Part shown: positions 28,081 to 36,934 of the stretch, one piece after another
Numbering within the stretch: position 1 is the stretch's first letter
How the letters are laid out: each line of letters starts with the position of its first letter
Origin: Blastocatellia bacterium
GTDB lineage: Bacteria; Acidobacteriota; Blastocatellia; RBC074
Length of the DNA stretch: 59,461 nt
Direction of reading: 5' to 3'
NCBI GenBank assembly: GCA_016789725.1
Contig: JAEUQN010000003.1
Coordinates: 1-59,461 of the forward strand
Program-made: the position numbers and the translations under genes
Notes under the pieces: generated by a model
Seen by the model: only the letters and a program-made list of their open reading frames with translations
Told to the model about the DNA's origin: nothing
Database searches by the model: none

Positions 28081-28722
28081 TTATGGCTCAATTTGAATCG
28101 GAGTTTTGACCGGCAACAGGTCAAACAATTCTTTGATGTCGTTGTTTTCCAACGCCACGCAACCAAGCGTCCAGTCATTAGAATTACCACCACCGTGAAT
28201 GAAGATGTCGCCGCCGAGTTTCGTGTTTTGCGGCGGCTTTGTTTGCGCGGTGATCGCCGCAACAATGGCGTCGTACTGCGCCCGCGAGATCAATTTGCGC
28301 TGCAAGCCGGATTGCGCGTCGCTGATATTGGGGTAACTCACGCCCAGTGAAAGGTAATAATTGCTCTTCGGATTTTTGTGCGTCAGGTAATAATCACCTT
28401 CCGGCGTCGCGCCATCGCCTTGTTTCACCTTCGTGCCAGTAGGGTTAAAGCCGAGCGCGATTTTGTACGTCTTCAGTAACTTCGATTTGTCGTTGTAAAG
28501 ATACAACTTGCGCTCCGCTTTTTTGACGACGAGTTTGTACGATGTGGCAGGCTCAATATGCTCAGTGCCAACCTCATCCGCGTTGCCAGCTTCTTTCAAT
28601 TCCCGCTGGATTTTTTTCATGACCCTTTCGTCAATCGGATCGTAATAATTGGACAGAAATAGCACGGAAATGCCGCACAGAATCAATGCGGGAACAAAGT
28701 TCGTGAGGAATTTACGATTCAT
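28081..28722 (-). CDS. L,D-transpeptidase (YkuD family)
   Basis: 213 residues from ATG 28722, which overlaps the hemG stop codon as ATGA (28722-28719). An upstream in-frame start at 28794 would intrude 76 bases into hemG. An N-terminal membrane anchor (about 5-24) holds the enzyme at the periplasmic face. The catalytic motif is FIHGGGNSNDWTLGC, with His176 and nucleophile Cys188 in the T-x-G-C variant of S-x-G-C. Such enzymes make 3-3 peptidoglycan cross-links or attach proteins to the wall. The catalytic domain covers about 60-213. Confidence 0.93.
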   Translation of the reverse strand: MNRKFLTNFVPALILCGISVLFLSNYYDPIDERVMKKIQRELKEAGNADEVGTEHIEPATSYKLVVKKAERKLYLYNDKSKLLKTYKIALGFNPTGTKVKQGDGATPEGDYYLTHKNPKSNYYLSLGVSYPNISDAQSGLQRKLISRAQYDAIVAAITAQTKPPQNTKLGGDIFIHGGGNSNDWTLGCVALENNDIKELFDLLPVKTPIQIEP

Positions 28723-30119
28723 CTTTCTGCCCCTGCCGCTGATGACATCCATTGTTGCAGCGCCTCGGCAATCCCCTGCCCGTTCTTGAGGCAATCGCCG
28801 ATGGAAATTCCGTGCAGGTAATTTCCGGCGAGGTGCAAGCCCGGACGTTTTGCCAATGCCGATTCGATAGCAACAACGCGCGCCGCGTGTCCCAAATTGT
28901 ATTGCGGAATCGCCCGTTGCCAGCGCGAAATTGGCAAACGACGCGGCTCGCCTGTAATGCCCAGTACTGACTTCAAATCCTGATGCACGATGCGCGTCAA
29001 TTCATCGTCGCTCAATTGCACCGCCGTGCGATCTGTTTCGCCACCGATGAAGTTGTTCGTAAGCACAAACCCGTCAGGCGCGCGGTTCACAAACAACGAC
29101 GAATTCCAAATGCTGCCGAGTGTGCGCAAGCCTTGCCCGCGCGGTGCAAGAAACCCGAAGCCATCAAACGGATGCGCGACCTGTTCCCGCCGATACGCCA
29201 GCGGAACCGCAGCAATCGTGGTGTAAGGGATTGCTCTCAACAACGGCGTAAGCTCCGGCGCGACCGCTTGCAATAACTGCGCGGCGACCTGCGACGGTGT
29301 GGCAATCACCAACGAAGTCGCTTCGACGGTTTGCGTTTGCTGACTATGCTCAAAGGTAACTTGATATTTGGCACCCGCATTTTGCGCAATGCTGACGACG
29401 TTGGCAGAGGTCAGCACCCCCTCGCCCAAAGCCTTTGCCAGTGCCTCCGTCAACGTTTGCAAGCCGCGATCAAACGAGCACAGTCGGTAGGCACGCAACG
29501 AGCGTTTCGGCGGCTCCGCTTTTGCCTTCGCCGCGCGCATCGCTTTGATTCCGCCTTTGACCAGACTGCCCGCGCTTGCTTCCAATTCAGCGAGACGGGC
29601 AAAGCTGGCTTGCACGCTCAGGTGCTCAGGATCGCCAGCGTACACCCCCGAAACAAACGGCGCGACCAGCCGCTCCAGGATTTCATTGCCCAATCTGCGC
29701 CGCACAAACGAAGCCAGACTTTCTTCGCCGGGATCGCGCCGCCCAGCAATGAACGGCTCTCGCAACAAACGCAACTTTCCGCGCGTCGAAAGCAATTTGG
29801 TCGAAATCAAAGCTGGAGGACTCATCGGCACGGGATGTAGCGCCTGCTGCCAGTACACATACGCCGGCGCTTTCGGATTCGCGGTGAGCAACTGCCCGTG
29901 GAGTTGCAAATCATCCACCAAGTCGAGCAACTCGTGCGTGCCGCGCAAACTGTTCGGCCCACGTTCCAGCCAGAATCCATCCGCATCAAAGGATTGAATC
30001 ACACCGCCCACCCGGTCGCTGCTTTCGAGCAACAACACGTTGCTCCCCGCTTTTTTCAGGTAGTACGCAGTGGCAAGACCAGAAATGCCTGCGCCGATAA
30101 TGATGGAATCAAAAGTCAT
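28719..30119 (-). CDS. hemG: protoporphyrinogen oxidase (HemY-type, oxygen-dependent)
   Basis: 466 residues. The FAD motif IIIGAGISGLATAYYL is at the N-terminus and is followed by GSNVLLLESSDRVGG. The C-terminal LHLAGNYLHGISIGDCL segment is typical of the family. The enzyme oxidises protoporphyrinogen IX to protoporphyrin IX, the substrate of ferrochelatase, whose gene lies two positions upstream. Its start overlaps the stop of the signal peptidase gene by 4 bases, and its stop overlaps the transpeptidase start by 4 bases, so translation is coupled on both sides. Confidence 0.95.
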   Translation of the reverse strand: MTFDSIIIGAGISGLATAYYLKKAGSNVLLLESSDRVGGVIQSFDADGFWLERGPNSLRGTHELLDLVDDLQLHGQLLTANPKAPAYVYWQQALHPVPMSPPALISTKLLSTRGKLRLLREPFIAGRRDPGEESLASFVRRRLGNEILERLVAPFVSGVYAGDPEHLSVQASFARLAELEASAGSLVKGGIKAMRAAKAKAEPPKRSLRAYRLCSFDRGLQTLTEALAKALGEGVLTSANVVSIAQNAGAKYQVTFEHSQQTQTVEATSLVIATPSQVAAQLLQAVAPELTPLLRAIPYTTIAAVPLAYRREQVAHPFDGFGFLAPRGQGLRTLGSIWNSSLFVNRAPDGFVLTNNFIGGETDRTAVQLSDDELTRIVHQDLKSVLGITGEPRRLPISRWQRAIPQYNLGHAARVVAIESALAKRPGLHLAGNYLHGISIGDCLKNGQGIAEALQQWMSSAAGAER

Positions 30120-30754
30120 TTTAATGTTAAGGATTTCCGTGCAGGATTTGGAGAATCAAGAATCATAGTAGCTTTGCCAATAATTGCGGCATGCGCAATT
30201 GATCCCCAATAACGACTATCCATACTGTTGTCGCGGCAATCTCCCATCACAAAATATTGTCCAGGTAATATTTGATACGGCGAAGTGGTGGCATATTTAG
30301 CCATTTGATCATTGGAGTCGCCGCTCTCCCAATTCGCTGACGTGTAATACACGCGGTAGCCACCTTCACCTTCTTCAGCCAATTCTTTAAAGGCTTTGCC
30401 TGGCGCATTTGGATTTTGCGGAAATTCGACTTTAACTCGTCTTTCGGCTAACTCAGCATTGTTGATGAATACTTTTTTCCCACGTGTTTGAATTACTTCT
30501 CCTGGCAAGCCAATCACACGCATCAGATAAAGTATCGCAGGCTCTTTCGGAGATTTAAAAACAACCAAATCTCCACGTTTGATTTCTCCGGCAACATCAG
30601 CAACCGCGACTTTTTCGCCAACAAGTATCGTGTTTGCCATTGACGCGACGGGGAGGGTGACGGTTCGTGCTTCCGACAAAAATGTTCGTGCGACAATGAC
30701 ACCTACCAAAACAAACAAAATCAAAGCGCCAAACAAGATTATTTTCTTCATCAC
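30116..30754 (-). CDS. lepB: signal peptidase I homologue with altered catalytic site
   Basis: 212 residues with one N-terminal membrane helix (about 4-23). Box B is VASMANTILVGEKV, putting the nucleophile at Ser38 with NT where many enzymes have PT. The later motif VMGDCRDNSMDSRYWG (169-184) is textbook. The catalytic-lysine segment, normally YxKRVIGLPG, reads YLMRVIGLPG here, with Met at residue 78. Either the protein is inactive, uses another base, or I misjudge the alignment by one turn. It is coupled by 4-base overlaps to hemH upstream and hemG downstream. If functional, it would cleave signal peptides at the outer face of the inner membrane. Confidence 0.88.
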   Translation of the reverse strand: MMKKIILFGALILFVLVGVIVARTFLSEARTVTLPVASMANTILVGEKVAVADVAGEIKRGDLVVFKSPKEPAILYLMRVIGLPGEVIQTRGKKVFINNAELAERRVKVEFPQNPNAPGKAFKELAEEGEGGYRVYYTSANWESGDSNDQMAKYATTSPYQILPGQYFVMGDCRDNSMDSRYWGSIAHAAIIGKATMILDSPNPARKSLTLK

Positions 30755-31719
30755 GACCTCGCTCTCTCACTCACCAAATCTGCCAATGCGCTGATGAACC
30801 GTGCGTCGGTATTGAACGCAGGCACGCGGCGATAGTGTTTCAGGCCAATTTCTTCGGCGACGTTTTTGTACAGAATGTCCAATTCGTACAACGTCTCGAT
30901 ATGCTCCGAGACAAAGCTGATCGGGATCATCAACAACTGCTCGACGCCTTGCGCGCGCAGCTCACGAATCTTTTGTTCGGTTGAAGGCTCCAACCATTTC
31001 ACTGGGCCGACCTTGCTCTGAAAACTCAAATGCGTGGGATAGGCATCGCCAAGCGCCGCCGAGACCAAACGCACTGTTTCTTCGGTGTGTCGCAAATACG
31101 GGTCGCCGCGTTCGATGTAACTCTGCGGCACGCTGTGAGCACTGAAAAGCAAATGTACTATTTGCGGATCAGGAAAATTGGCAATCTCGGCCTTGATTTG
31201 CTCAGCGAGGGCGTTGATGTACGGCGGGTAATCGTACCATCGCGTAATATAGCGGCGACGAATATTGCGCCATTTACTTCTGCCTTGCAGCAAGCCAATG
31301 AATTCTTTGAGGCTTGATCCAGTAGTCGAGACCGAAAACTGCGGATACAACGGCAAGACGATTAATTCCGTGATGCCATCCTGCTCGATGCGATGCAAAG
31401 CTTCGTTGGTGAATGGATGCCAGTATCGCATCCCGACGTAGACTTTGGCTTCGATGCCACGCGCCTGCAATTCCAATTGCAACGCTTTGGCTTGCTCATC
31501 CGTGATGCGTCGCAGCGGCGAACCACCGCCAATGAGCGCATAATACGCCGACGACTTCTTCGCCCGCGTGGTCGAAATCAACCACGCCAGAGGCTTCTGC
31601 ATAAACCGCGCAGGCAAGCGGATGATTTCCGGGTCCGAAAACAAGTTGTACAGAAACGGGCGCACATCCGCCAACGTTTCCGGGCCACCAAGATTGAAGA
31701 GAAGTATGCCAAGGCTCAT
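30751..31719 (-). CDS. hemH: ferrochelatase
   Basis: 322 residues. It inserts Fe(II) into protoporphyrin IX as the last step of protoheme synthesis. The signature VHLLFSAHSVPQSYIERGD carries the metal-facing His, and SFVSEHIETLYELDILY carries the second conserved His and Glu region. Length is normal for the bacterial enzyme. Its stop overlaps the signal peptidase start by 4 bases. Upstream is an 81-base gap with an inverted repeat. No strong ribosome binding site is seen before ATG 31719. Confidence 0.96.
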   Translation of the reverse strand: MSLGILLFNLGGPETLADVRPFLYNLFSDPEIIRLPARFMQKPLAWLISTTRAKKSSAYYALIGGGSPLRRITDEQAKALQLELQARGIEAKVYVGMRYWHPFTNEALHRIEQDGITELIVLPLYPQFSVSTTGSSLKEFIGLLQGRSKWRNIRRRYITRWYDYPPYINALAEQIKAEIANFPDPQIVHLLFSAHSVPQSYIERGDPYLRHTEETVRLVSAALGDAYPTHLSFQSKVGPVKWLEPSTEQKIRELRAQGVEQLLMIPISFVSEHIETLYELDILYKNVAEEIGLKHYRRVPAFNTDARFISALADLVSERARS

Positions 31720-31728
31720 AGTGTTTTC

Positions 31729-31804
31729 TTAGCCACATATTCACACAGAGTTACACAGATTATGCTGAATTTCCTCAAAGCCCATCTGCGTAATCTGTGG
31801 CTAA
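31729..31804. repeat. inverted repeat between the hydroxyacyl-CoA dehydrogenase gene and hemH
   Basis: TTAGCCACA (31729-31737) is answered by TGTGGCTAA (31796-31804), and CACAGATTA (31754-31762) by TAATCTGTG (31791-31799), so the right arm can pair with either of two left segments. The right arm overlaps the stop codon of the dehydrogenase gene. The wording (CACAGAGTTACACAGATTA) is of a kind I recognise as a dispersed intergenic repeat in environmental bacterial genomes; recurrence cannot be shown here. Confidence 0.55.
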
Positions 31805-32691
31805 TTCAATTTCAAAGGCACTGGATTTTTTGGATCGCTGTAATCGTAAAAACCGCGTCCCGATTTACGTCCAAGCATTCCCGCTTGCACCATTCGTTTC
31901 AGCAATGGTGGTGCGGCAAAACGCTTTTCCTTGAATTCGTCAAACATAATGTTCGCAATGTACATCGTCGTGTCCAAGCCAACAAAATCCGACAACGTCA
32001 GTGGCCCCATCGGATAGCCGCAGCCGAGTTTCATCGCATTATCAATATCCACGGTCGAGGCCAAACCTTCTTCATACACGCGAATCGCGTCCAGCATATA
32101 CGGCACCAGCAAGCGGTTCACAATGAAACCCGTCTTGTCGCTCGTCTGCACAACCGTTTTGCCCATTGCCGTGCCGAGCGCGCAGGCTTCGGCATAGGCT
32201 TCGTCGTCGGTCACAATCGTGCGTACCACTTCAACCAGCTTCATCATCGGAACAGGATTGAAGAAGTGCATCCCGACAAAGCGGCGTTGCCGTTCGGGCG
32301 TGGTCGCGGTCATCATTTCTGTGATTGAAAGTGATGATGTGTTGGAAGCAAAGATGGTGTGATCGGCACAAAGGCTATCCAGTTTGGCGTACGTTTCGCG
32401 TTTGATGTCGAGGTTTTCGATAATCGCTTCGATGATGATGTCACTCTCGGCCAAGTCCTCCATCCTCGTGGTGCCATTCAATCGCGCGAGGGTCGCGGCT
32501 TTGGCTTCAGCACTCAGCGTTCCTTTTTCCACAAATCGGCTGAGCGATTTCTCAACCCCGCTCAATCCTTTGTGCAATGCGGCTTCGTTCACTTCCAGCA
32601 CTTTCACTTCAAATCCGCTAACCGCCGCCACCTGCGCAATACCTGATCCCATCAGGCCCGCGCCAAGAACTCCAATTTTATTGATGGACAT
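31801..32691 (-). CDS. 3-hydroxybutyryl-CoA / 3-hydroxyacyl-CoA dehydrogenase
   Basis: 296 residues from ATG 32691, preceded by AGGAACC. The longer frame start at 32883 would overlap the rhomboid gene and adds unrelated residues. The NAD motif IGVLGAGLMGSGIAQVAA opens the protein. The catalytic segment HFFNPVPMMKLVEVV and the C-terminal helical domain (KSGRGFYDY near the end) are typical. It interconverts 3-hydroxyacyl-CoA and 3-oxoacyl-CoA in butyrate metabolism or beta-oxidation. It lies 11 bases downstream of the rhomboid gene. Confidence 0.95.
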   Translation of the reverse strand: MSINKIGVLGAGLMGSGIAQVAAVSGFEVKVLEVNEAALHKGLSGVEKSLSRFVEKGTLSAEAKAATLARLNGTTRMEDLAESDIIIEAIIENLDIKRETYAKLDSLCADHTIFASNTSSLSITEMMTATTPERQRRFVGMHFFNPVPMMKLVEVVRTIVTDDEAYAEACALGTAMGKTVVQTSDKTGFIVNRLLVPYMLDAIRVYEEGLASTVDIDNAMKLGCGYPMGPLTLSDFVGLDTTMYIANIMFDEFKEKRFAAPPLLKRMVQAGMLGRKSGRGFYDYSDPKNPVPLKLN

Positions 32692-32702
32692 AAAAGGTTC
32701 CT

Positions 32703-33518
32703 TTACTTTTGCCAAATAAAAGGGCGCAGTTGATACGCCCGAAAATAACAATAGCTCACGACGAGCAAACAAATTGCGAGAACGATGATTTCCTTCCCTG
32801 TTTTCAATTTTCGCTCCGGCCCAAGATACGGAAGGATCATCGCTAAAATCGCGCCCGTAAGCAACCCACCCACGTGTCCCCAATTGTCGACAAAATGCAG
32901 GGGCAATTTGAAACGTTGGCTGAAGGATTTGCCGAAGTTGCTCACGATCCCAAATGCCAGGTTCAGCGCGACAACGATCCAGACGCTTTTGGTAAAGGCC
33001 CGACGAAATGCGGCGGGCAATTCATGGCGGTATTTGTACCCGACGACCAGTAACACGCCGAACAACCCAAACAAAGCCCCGGAAGAGCCAGCCACAGGAG
33101 CGTCAAGGCGGTTGATTCGCGCGCCGAGTAAACTGCCCGCAATCCCGCCCATTCCCGCCAGCAAATACAGTAGCGCGAATCGCGCAGAGCCAAACAATCG
33201 CTCGATAATTGGCCCGACAATCCAGAGCGCATACGCATTTGCGATCAAATGCAACAACCCGATGTGCAAAAAAATTGGCGTCACAAGACGAAACCACTGT
33301 CGTTGTTGTAACACCCAGTGATTCGTCTTCGCCCCAAAGTTTAGCAGTGTAGCGTGATCGGTTCCTGAGACCAGTGTCCACCGCCAGGGCAATAAACTGG
33401 TCTTGAGCATCAACCCAAAGAGCAACACGTTGAAGGCCAAGATGGCATACGCCAACCAGACCCGACGCGCATAAAAAGCCTCGTGGAATTGTTCGTGCGG
33501 GGGAAGTTCAGAATTCAC
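32703..33518 (-). CDS. rhomboid-family intramembrane serine protease
   Basis: 271 residues with six or more membrane helices. The serine motif is G144-S-S146-G (AGSSGALFG), and the partner histidine is His215 in DNWGHVGGLLTGAI, giving the Ser-His dyad of rhomboids. HIGLLHLIANAYAL (85-98) is the usual second-helix motif. The substrate is unknown. Its ATG overlaps the stop of the pterin dehydratase gene by 4 bases. Confidence 0.95.
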   Translation of the reverse strand: MNSELPPHEQFHEAFYARRVWLAYAILAFNVLLFGLMLKTSLLPWRWTLVSGTDHATLLNFGAKTNHWVLQQRQWFRLVTPIFLHIGLLHLIANAYALWIVGPIIERLFGSARFALLYLLAGMGGIAGSLLGARINRLDAPVAGSSGALFGLFGVLLVVGYKYRHELPAAFRRAFTKSVWIVVALNLAFGIVSNFGKSFSQRFKLPLHFVDNWGHVGGLLTGAILAMILPYLGPERKLKTGKEIIVLAICLLVVSYCYFRAYQLRPFIWQK

Positions 33519-33850
33519 GATTGTGGCAAACGATCAATTTTGGCGGCAAGGATGAAATCGCTTTCGTGCAAACCATCAATCTTGTGCGTCCAGATGGTGA
33601 TTTCGACGCGCCCCCAGGCCAGGTAAATATCGGGATGATGATCTTGCGCCTCGGCAATTTCGCCAACCTGATTGGTAAAGGCCAGGGCGGAGCGGAAGTC
33701 AGGAAACTTAAATTCTTTGCGCAAATGATGCTCCGCGATCACTTCCCAATCACTATCAAGCGACGTCAGCAGGTTGGCAATTTCCGCGCTGCCCAGTGGT
33801 GGAATCCCGCCGCGACACGGCACACAGGTTTTTGTAGCTAGGTCAGACAT
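33515..33850 (-). CDS. pterin-4a-carbinolamine dehydratase
   Basis: 111 residues, the size of the PhhB/PCD family. The active-site motif AQDHHPDIYLAWGRVEI and the later THKIDGLHESD are both present. The enzyme dehydrates 4a-hydroxytetrahydrobiopterin, recycling the cofactor of aromatic amino acid hydroxylases; in some bacteria it also acts in molybdopterin or transcription roles. No hydroxylase gene is in the window. It heads the nine-gene leftward run and diverges from the GMC oxidoreductase gene across 132 bases. Confidence 0.95.
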   Translation of the reverse strand: MSDLATKTCVPCRGGIPPLGSAEIANLLTSLDSDWEVIAEHHLRKEFKFPDFRSALAFTNQVGEIAEAQDHHPDIYLAWGRVEITIWTHKIDGLHESDFILAAKIDRLPQS

Positions 33851-33982
33851 ATTGGTTCCTTTCGGGGTTCAAGCACAGCGGTTATATCATCGCTATTTGT
33901 ACGGCTTCAAGCAATTGACTTTGCAGGTTGTGACGCATAACGTACGTGGCATCACAGTCCAAACTCATTCAGGAGGCTAACG

Positions 33983-35704
33983 ATGCAACGAACAAGAACA
34001 AGCACCAAACAAGTTTACGACGCCATCGTGGTCGGTTCCGGCGCGACAGGCGGTTATGCAGCCAAGGCCTTGACCGAACGCGGGATGAAAGTCCTTGTGC
34101 TGGAAGCCGGGCGCGACATTGATCCGATGAAAGATTTCACGGAGCATCATTTTCCCTATGATTTGAAATATCGCGGCCTTGCTTCGGGTGGCCCTAATTC
34201 CAAATTTGCACCGCGCCAACCAATTCAAAGCCGTTGTTATGCGGCCAACGAATACGGCGCGCATTTGTTTGTTGATGATCTCGACAATCCATACACAACG
34301 CCAGATGACAAGCCGTTCTGGTGGATTCGCGGACGTCAGGTGGGCGGACGTTCATTGACGTGGGGGCGCCAGTCATATCGCCTCTCAGATTATGAATTCA
34401 AAGCAGCGGAACGCGATGGCTTTGGTCAATCCTGGCCGATTGGCTACAAAGATTTGGAGCCATATTATGACGAGGTAGAAAACTTCGTAGGCATCAGCGG
34501 TTCGTATGAAAACCTGCCGCAATTACCAGACAGCAAATTTCTGCCCGCGATGAAAATGACCTGCGGCGAACATCTGCTGAAAAAAGGCGTCGAGAGTAAT
34601 TTCAAAAATCGCAAAGTCATTATTGGACGTGCAGCCATTTTGACGCAAAAACATCAGGGCCGGGCGGCGTGCCACTGGTGCGGTCATTGTGATCGCGGCT
34701 GCACCACAGCTTCGTATTACAGCAGTCCCGGCTCAACCTTGCCTGCCGCTGCAAAAACAGGCCGCATGACATTGCGCCCGCATTCGGTCGTGCGCGAAAT
34801 CCTGATTGACACGAACACCGGCAAGGCCAAAGGCGTTCGTGTCATTGACCAGCGCACCAAGCAGGACATTGAGTTTTTATCGAAAGTCGTAGTGCTGTGC
34901 GCTTCAACGCTGGAATCCACGCGAATCCTGCTGAACACCAAACCGCGCCAGCATCCAAACGGCCTCGGCAACGCGAATGACGTGCTGGGACGTTACGTGA
35001 TGGATCACGTTTTTCCGATTGGCGTCAGTGGCATCGTGCCGCAATTGCGTGGTCAGGAATACGATTTTTCAGATGGCCGTGCCAATGGTATTTATGTTCC
35101 AAAGTTCCGCAACGTCTTCGACAAACACCCCAATTTTATTCGCGGCTATGGAATGCAGGGTGGCGTGAGAATGGGCTACAACTATGCGCGAGCCAAGAAT
35201 CAGCAAGGCTTCGGCGCGGAGTTCAAGAAGCAGGTGCGTGAAGCTCCTGAAGAATTATTTTTCAGCCTGAACTGCTGGGGCGAAATGTTACCGCGCCCGG
35301 AAAATCGTGTCACCATTCATCCCACCAAAGTGGACAAGTGGGGCATCCCCGTTTTGCACATTGAAGCGAAACACGGCGACAACGAACGCGCGATGATGAA
35401 GGACATGTTGGAAACCACCAGCGAAATGGTCGAGGCCGCAGGCTTTAGGATCACCTCACAAAACACCGAAGCGGCTCCTCCCGGTTTTTGCATTCACGAA
35501 ACCGGCACGGCGCGGATGGGGACGGATAAAAAAACCTCGGTACTCAACCAATGGAATCAAGTCTGGGATGTCAGCAACGTCTTCGTCACCGATGGCGCGT
35601 GCTTCACTTCGCAGGGCTGTCAGAATCCGACCCTGACGATGATGGCGATTACGCTCAGGGCGTGTGATTGGCTGACCGAAGAGGCAAAGAAAGGAAACCT
35701 CTAA
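33983..35704 (+). CDS. GMC family oxidoreductase (sugar dehydrogenase-like)
   Basis: 573 residues with the FAD motif [17 protein letters not shown] (14-30) and LEAGRD (40-45). A cysteine cluster at C230-C233-C236-C240 ([12 protein letters not shown]) resembles the iron-sulfur motif of membrane-linked glucose/gluconate dehydrogenase subunits. The C-terminal HETGTARMG and [11 protein letters not shown] segments carry the catalytic His and Asn of GMC enzymes. The usual small partner (gluconate 2-dehydrogenase subunit 3) is not next to it. AGGAGG stands 6 bases before ATG 33983. The start looks cytoplasmic with no signal peptide, so export would need a partner. Confidence 0.93.
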   Translation: MQRTRTSTKQVYDAIVVGSGATGGYAAKALTERGMKVLVLEAGRDIDPMKDFTEHHFPYDLKYRGLASGGPNSKFAPRQPIQSRCYAANEYGAHLFVDDLDNPYTTPDDKPFWWIRGRQVGGRSLTWGRQSYRLSDYEFKAAERDGFGQSWPIGYKDLEPYYDEVENFVGISGSYENLPQLPDSKFLPAMKMTCGEHLLKKGVESNFKNRKVIIGRAAILTQKHQGRAACHWCGHCDRGCTTASYYSSPGSTLPAAAKTGRMTLRPHSVVREILIDTNTGKAKGVRVIDQRTKQDIEFLSKVVVLCASTLESTRILLNTKPRQHPNGLGNANDVLGRYVMDHVFPIGVSGIVPQLRGQEYDFSDGRANGIYVPKFRNVFDKHPNFIRGYGMQGGVRMGYNYARAKNQQGFGAEFKKQVREAPEELFFSLNCWGEMLPRPENRVTIHPTKVDKWGIPVLHIEAKHGDNERAMMKDMLETTSEMVEAAGFRITSQNTEAAPPGFCIHETGTARMGTDKKTSVLNQWNQVWDVSNVFVTDGACFTSQGCQNPTLTMMAITLRACDWLTEEAKKGNL

Positions 35705-35728
35705 TTCCCATTTATCATTAGCCATTTG

Positions 35729-35770
35729 AAGGTACGCGAACGCATCGGCATCACGCGTACCTTTCTTTTT
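35729..35770 (+). terminator. intrinsic terminator abutting the monooxygenase start codon
   Basis: AAGGTACGCG (35729-35738) pairs exactly with CGCGTACCTT (35754-35763), followed by TCTTTTT and then directly by the ATG of the next gene. It should end the GMC transcript. Because the start codon follows at once and no Shine-Dalgarno fits between, the next gene may be leaderless, attenuated, or started from within the hairpin. Confidence 0.75.
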
Positions 35771-36934
35771 ATGCAAATCGCCATCGTTGGATTCGGGATC
35801 ACCGGAGCCGCCTTAGCCGTCCTTCTCAGTCGGCGCGGCCTCCGGGTGCAATTGTTTGAGCAAGCGCCGAACGTGGGGCCGGTCGGTGCGGGCATCTTGC
35901 TGCAGCCCGCCGGGCAAGAGGTATTAGCGGCACTGGGCTTGTTGGATTCAGCGTTACAACAAGCCGAACGCATTGCTGAAGTTCGCGTGCGCACGCATCG
36001 CCATCATCCACTCGTGCGGATTCGGTACGACGAATGGCAGGCGGGACAATGCGCGTATGGGCTGCATCGCGGCAGGCTTTTTGAAGTCCTGCGGCAAGCA
36101 TTGGATGATCGCGTTCAAGTCCACCTCAACACGCGCGTCAAAAGATGCCTGACGTGCAATGCCAATGCAATCATTATGGATGCTCAAGGCAATGAACATG
36201 GGCCTTTCGATTGGGTCTTTGGTTGCGATGGCGGAGGCTCGACGTTGCGGCGAAACAGCGCATTACCATTTCACGAATATCGCTACTCCTGCGGCGCGCT
36301 CTGGCATATCGGCCACACGAATCGCGTGCGCGGGCAGTTGTTTCAAGTAACGAAAGGTACGCAACGTTTGTGCGGATTGCTGCCGACGGGTGACGGCGAA
36401 TGCTCGTTTTTCTGGGGCGCAACAGCAGACGAAGTGGCAGCGATTCGTGCCGATTTTACAGGCTGGAAAACTGAAGCCTTACGACTCTTTCCTGAAAGCG
36501 GTGACATTCTGCACGCGTTGCAATCGCCTGATGAGTTGATTTTCACAACCTGGAGACATTTATCATTACCACAGGTTGTCAGCGGGCGATTGTTATTGTT
36601 AGGAGATGCTGCGTTCGCCAGTTCGCCACACCTGGGGCAAGGTGTGAACCTCGGATTGCTGGACGCGTGGATGTACGATCAGGCATTGGCAAGCACGAAT
36701 GATTTGTCGGCGGCGGCAGAACAGTACGCACAAATACGCCAACAACAACGGCGATTTTATGCCCATCTGACCTACCTGCTTTCCCCGTTCTTTCAATCCA
36801 CGATCAAAGGATGGGGGACATTGCGCGACATCGGATTACCGCTTCTGTGCGCAACGCCGCCATTTCGACGGCAAATGGTTTCAGTGCTGACTGGCTTGCG
36901 CAAAAACTGGTGGGGCGGGACAATGAAGCTATGA
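35771..36934 (+). CDS. FAD-dependent monooxygenase (UbiH/PHBH-like)
   Basis: 387 residues from ATG 35771, which opens the dinucleotide motif MQIAIVGFGITGAALAVLL. The second FAD motif is LLLGDAAFASSPHLGQGVNLGL, with the GD and P residues of flavin hydroxylases, and DWVFGCDGGGS fits the family's DG segment. Members hydroxylate aromatic or polyketide-like substrates with NAD(P)H and oxygen. Its stop overlaps the start of the MNIO gene (ATGA, 36931-36934), so the two are translationally coupled. In this setting it may be a tailoring enzyme. No ribosome binding site is visible. Confidence 0.93.
   Translation: MQIAIVGFGITGAALAVLLSRRGLRVQLFEQAPNVGPVGAGILLQPAGQEVLAALGLLDSALQQAERIAEVRVRTHRHHPLVRIRYDEWQAGQCAYGLHRGRLFEVLRQALDDRVQVHLNTRVKRCLTCNANAIIMDAQGNEHGPFDWVFGCDGGGSTLRRNSALPFHEYRYSCGALWHIGHTNRVRGQLFQVTKGTQRLCGLLPTGDGECSFFWGATADEVAAIRADFTGWKTEALRLFPESGDILHALQSPDELIFTTWRHLSLPQVVSGRLLLLGDAAFASSPHLGQGVNLGLLDAWMYDQALASTNDLSAAAEQYAQIRQQQRRFYAHLTYLLSPFFQSTIKGWGTLRDIGLPLLCATPPFRRQMVSVLTGLRKNWWGGTMKL

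Noticed and set aside
27736..28350. A 204-residue plus-strand frame across larC and the transpeptidase gene
   Set aside because: Antisense shadow of two well-supported genes, with no signal or domain.
31393..32328. A 311-residue plus-strand frame across hemH and the dehydrogenase gene
   Set aside because: It is antisense to two clear enzymes, is rich in Arg/His/Gln as mirror frames are, and has no motif.
33774..33980. A 68-residue plus-strand frame before the GMC gene as a possible peptide precursor for the MNIO cassette
   Set aside because: It is antisense to the start of the pterin dehydratase gene, lacks a ribosome binding site and has no cysteine or Asp-rich core.
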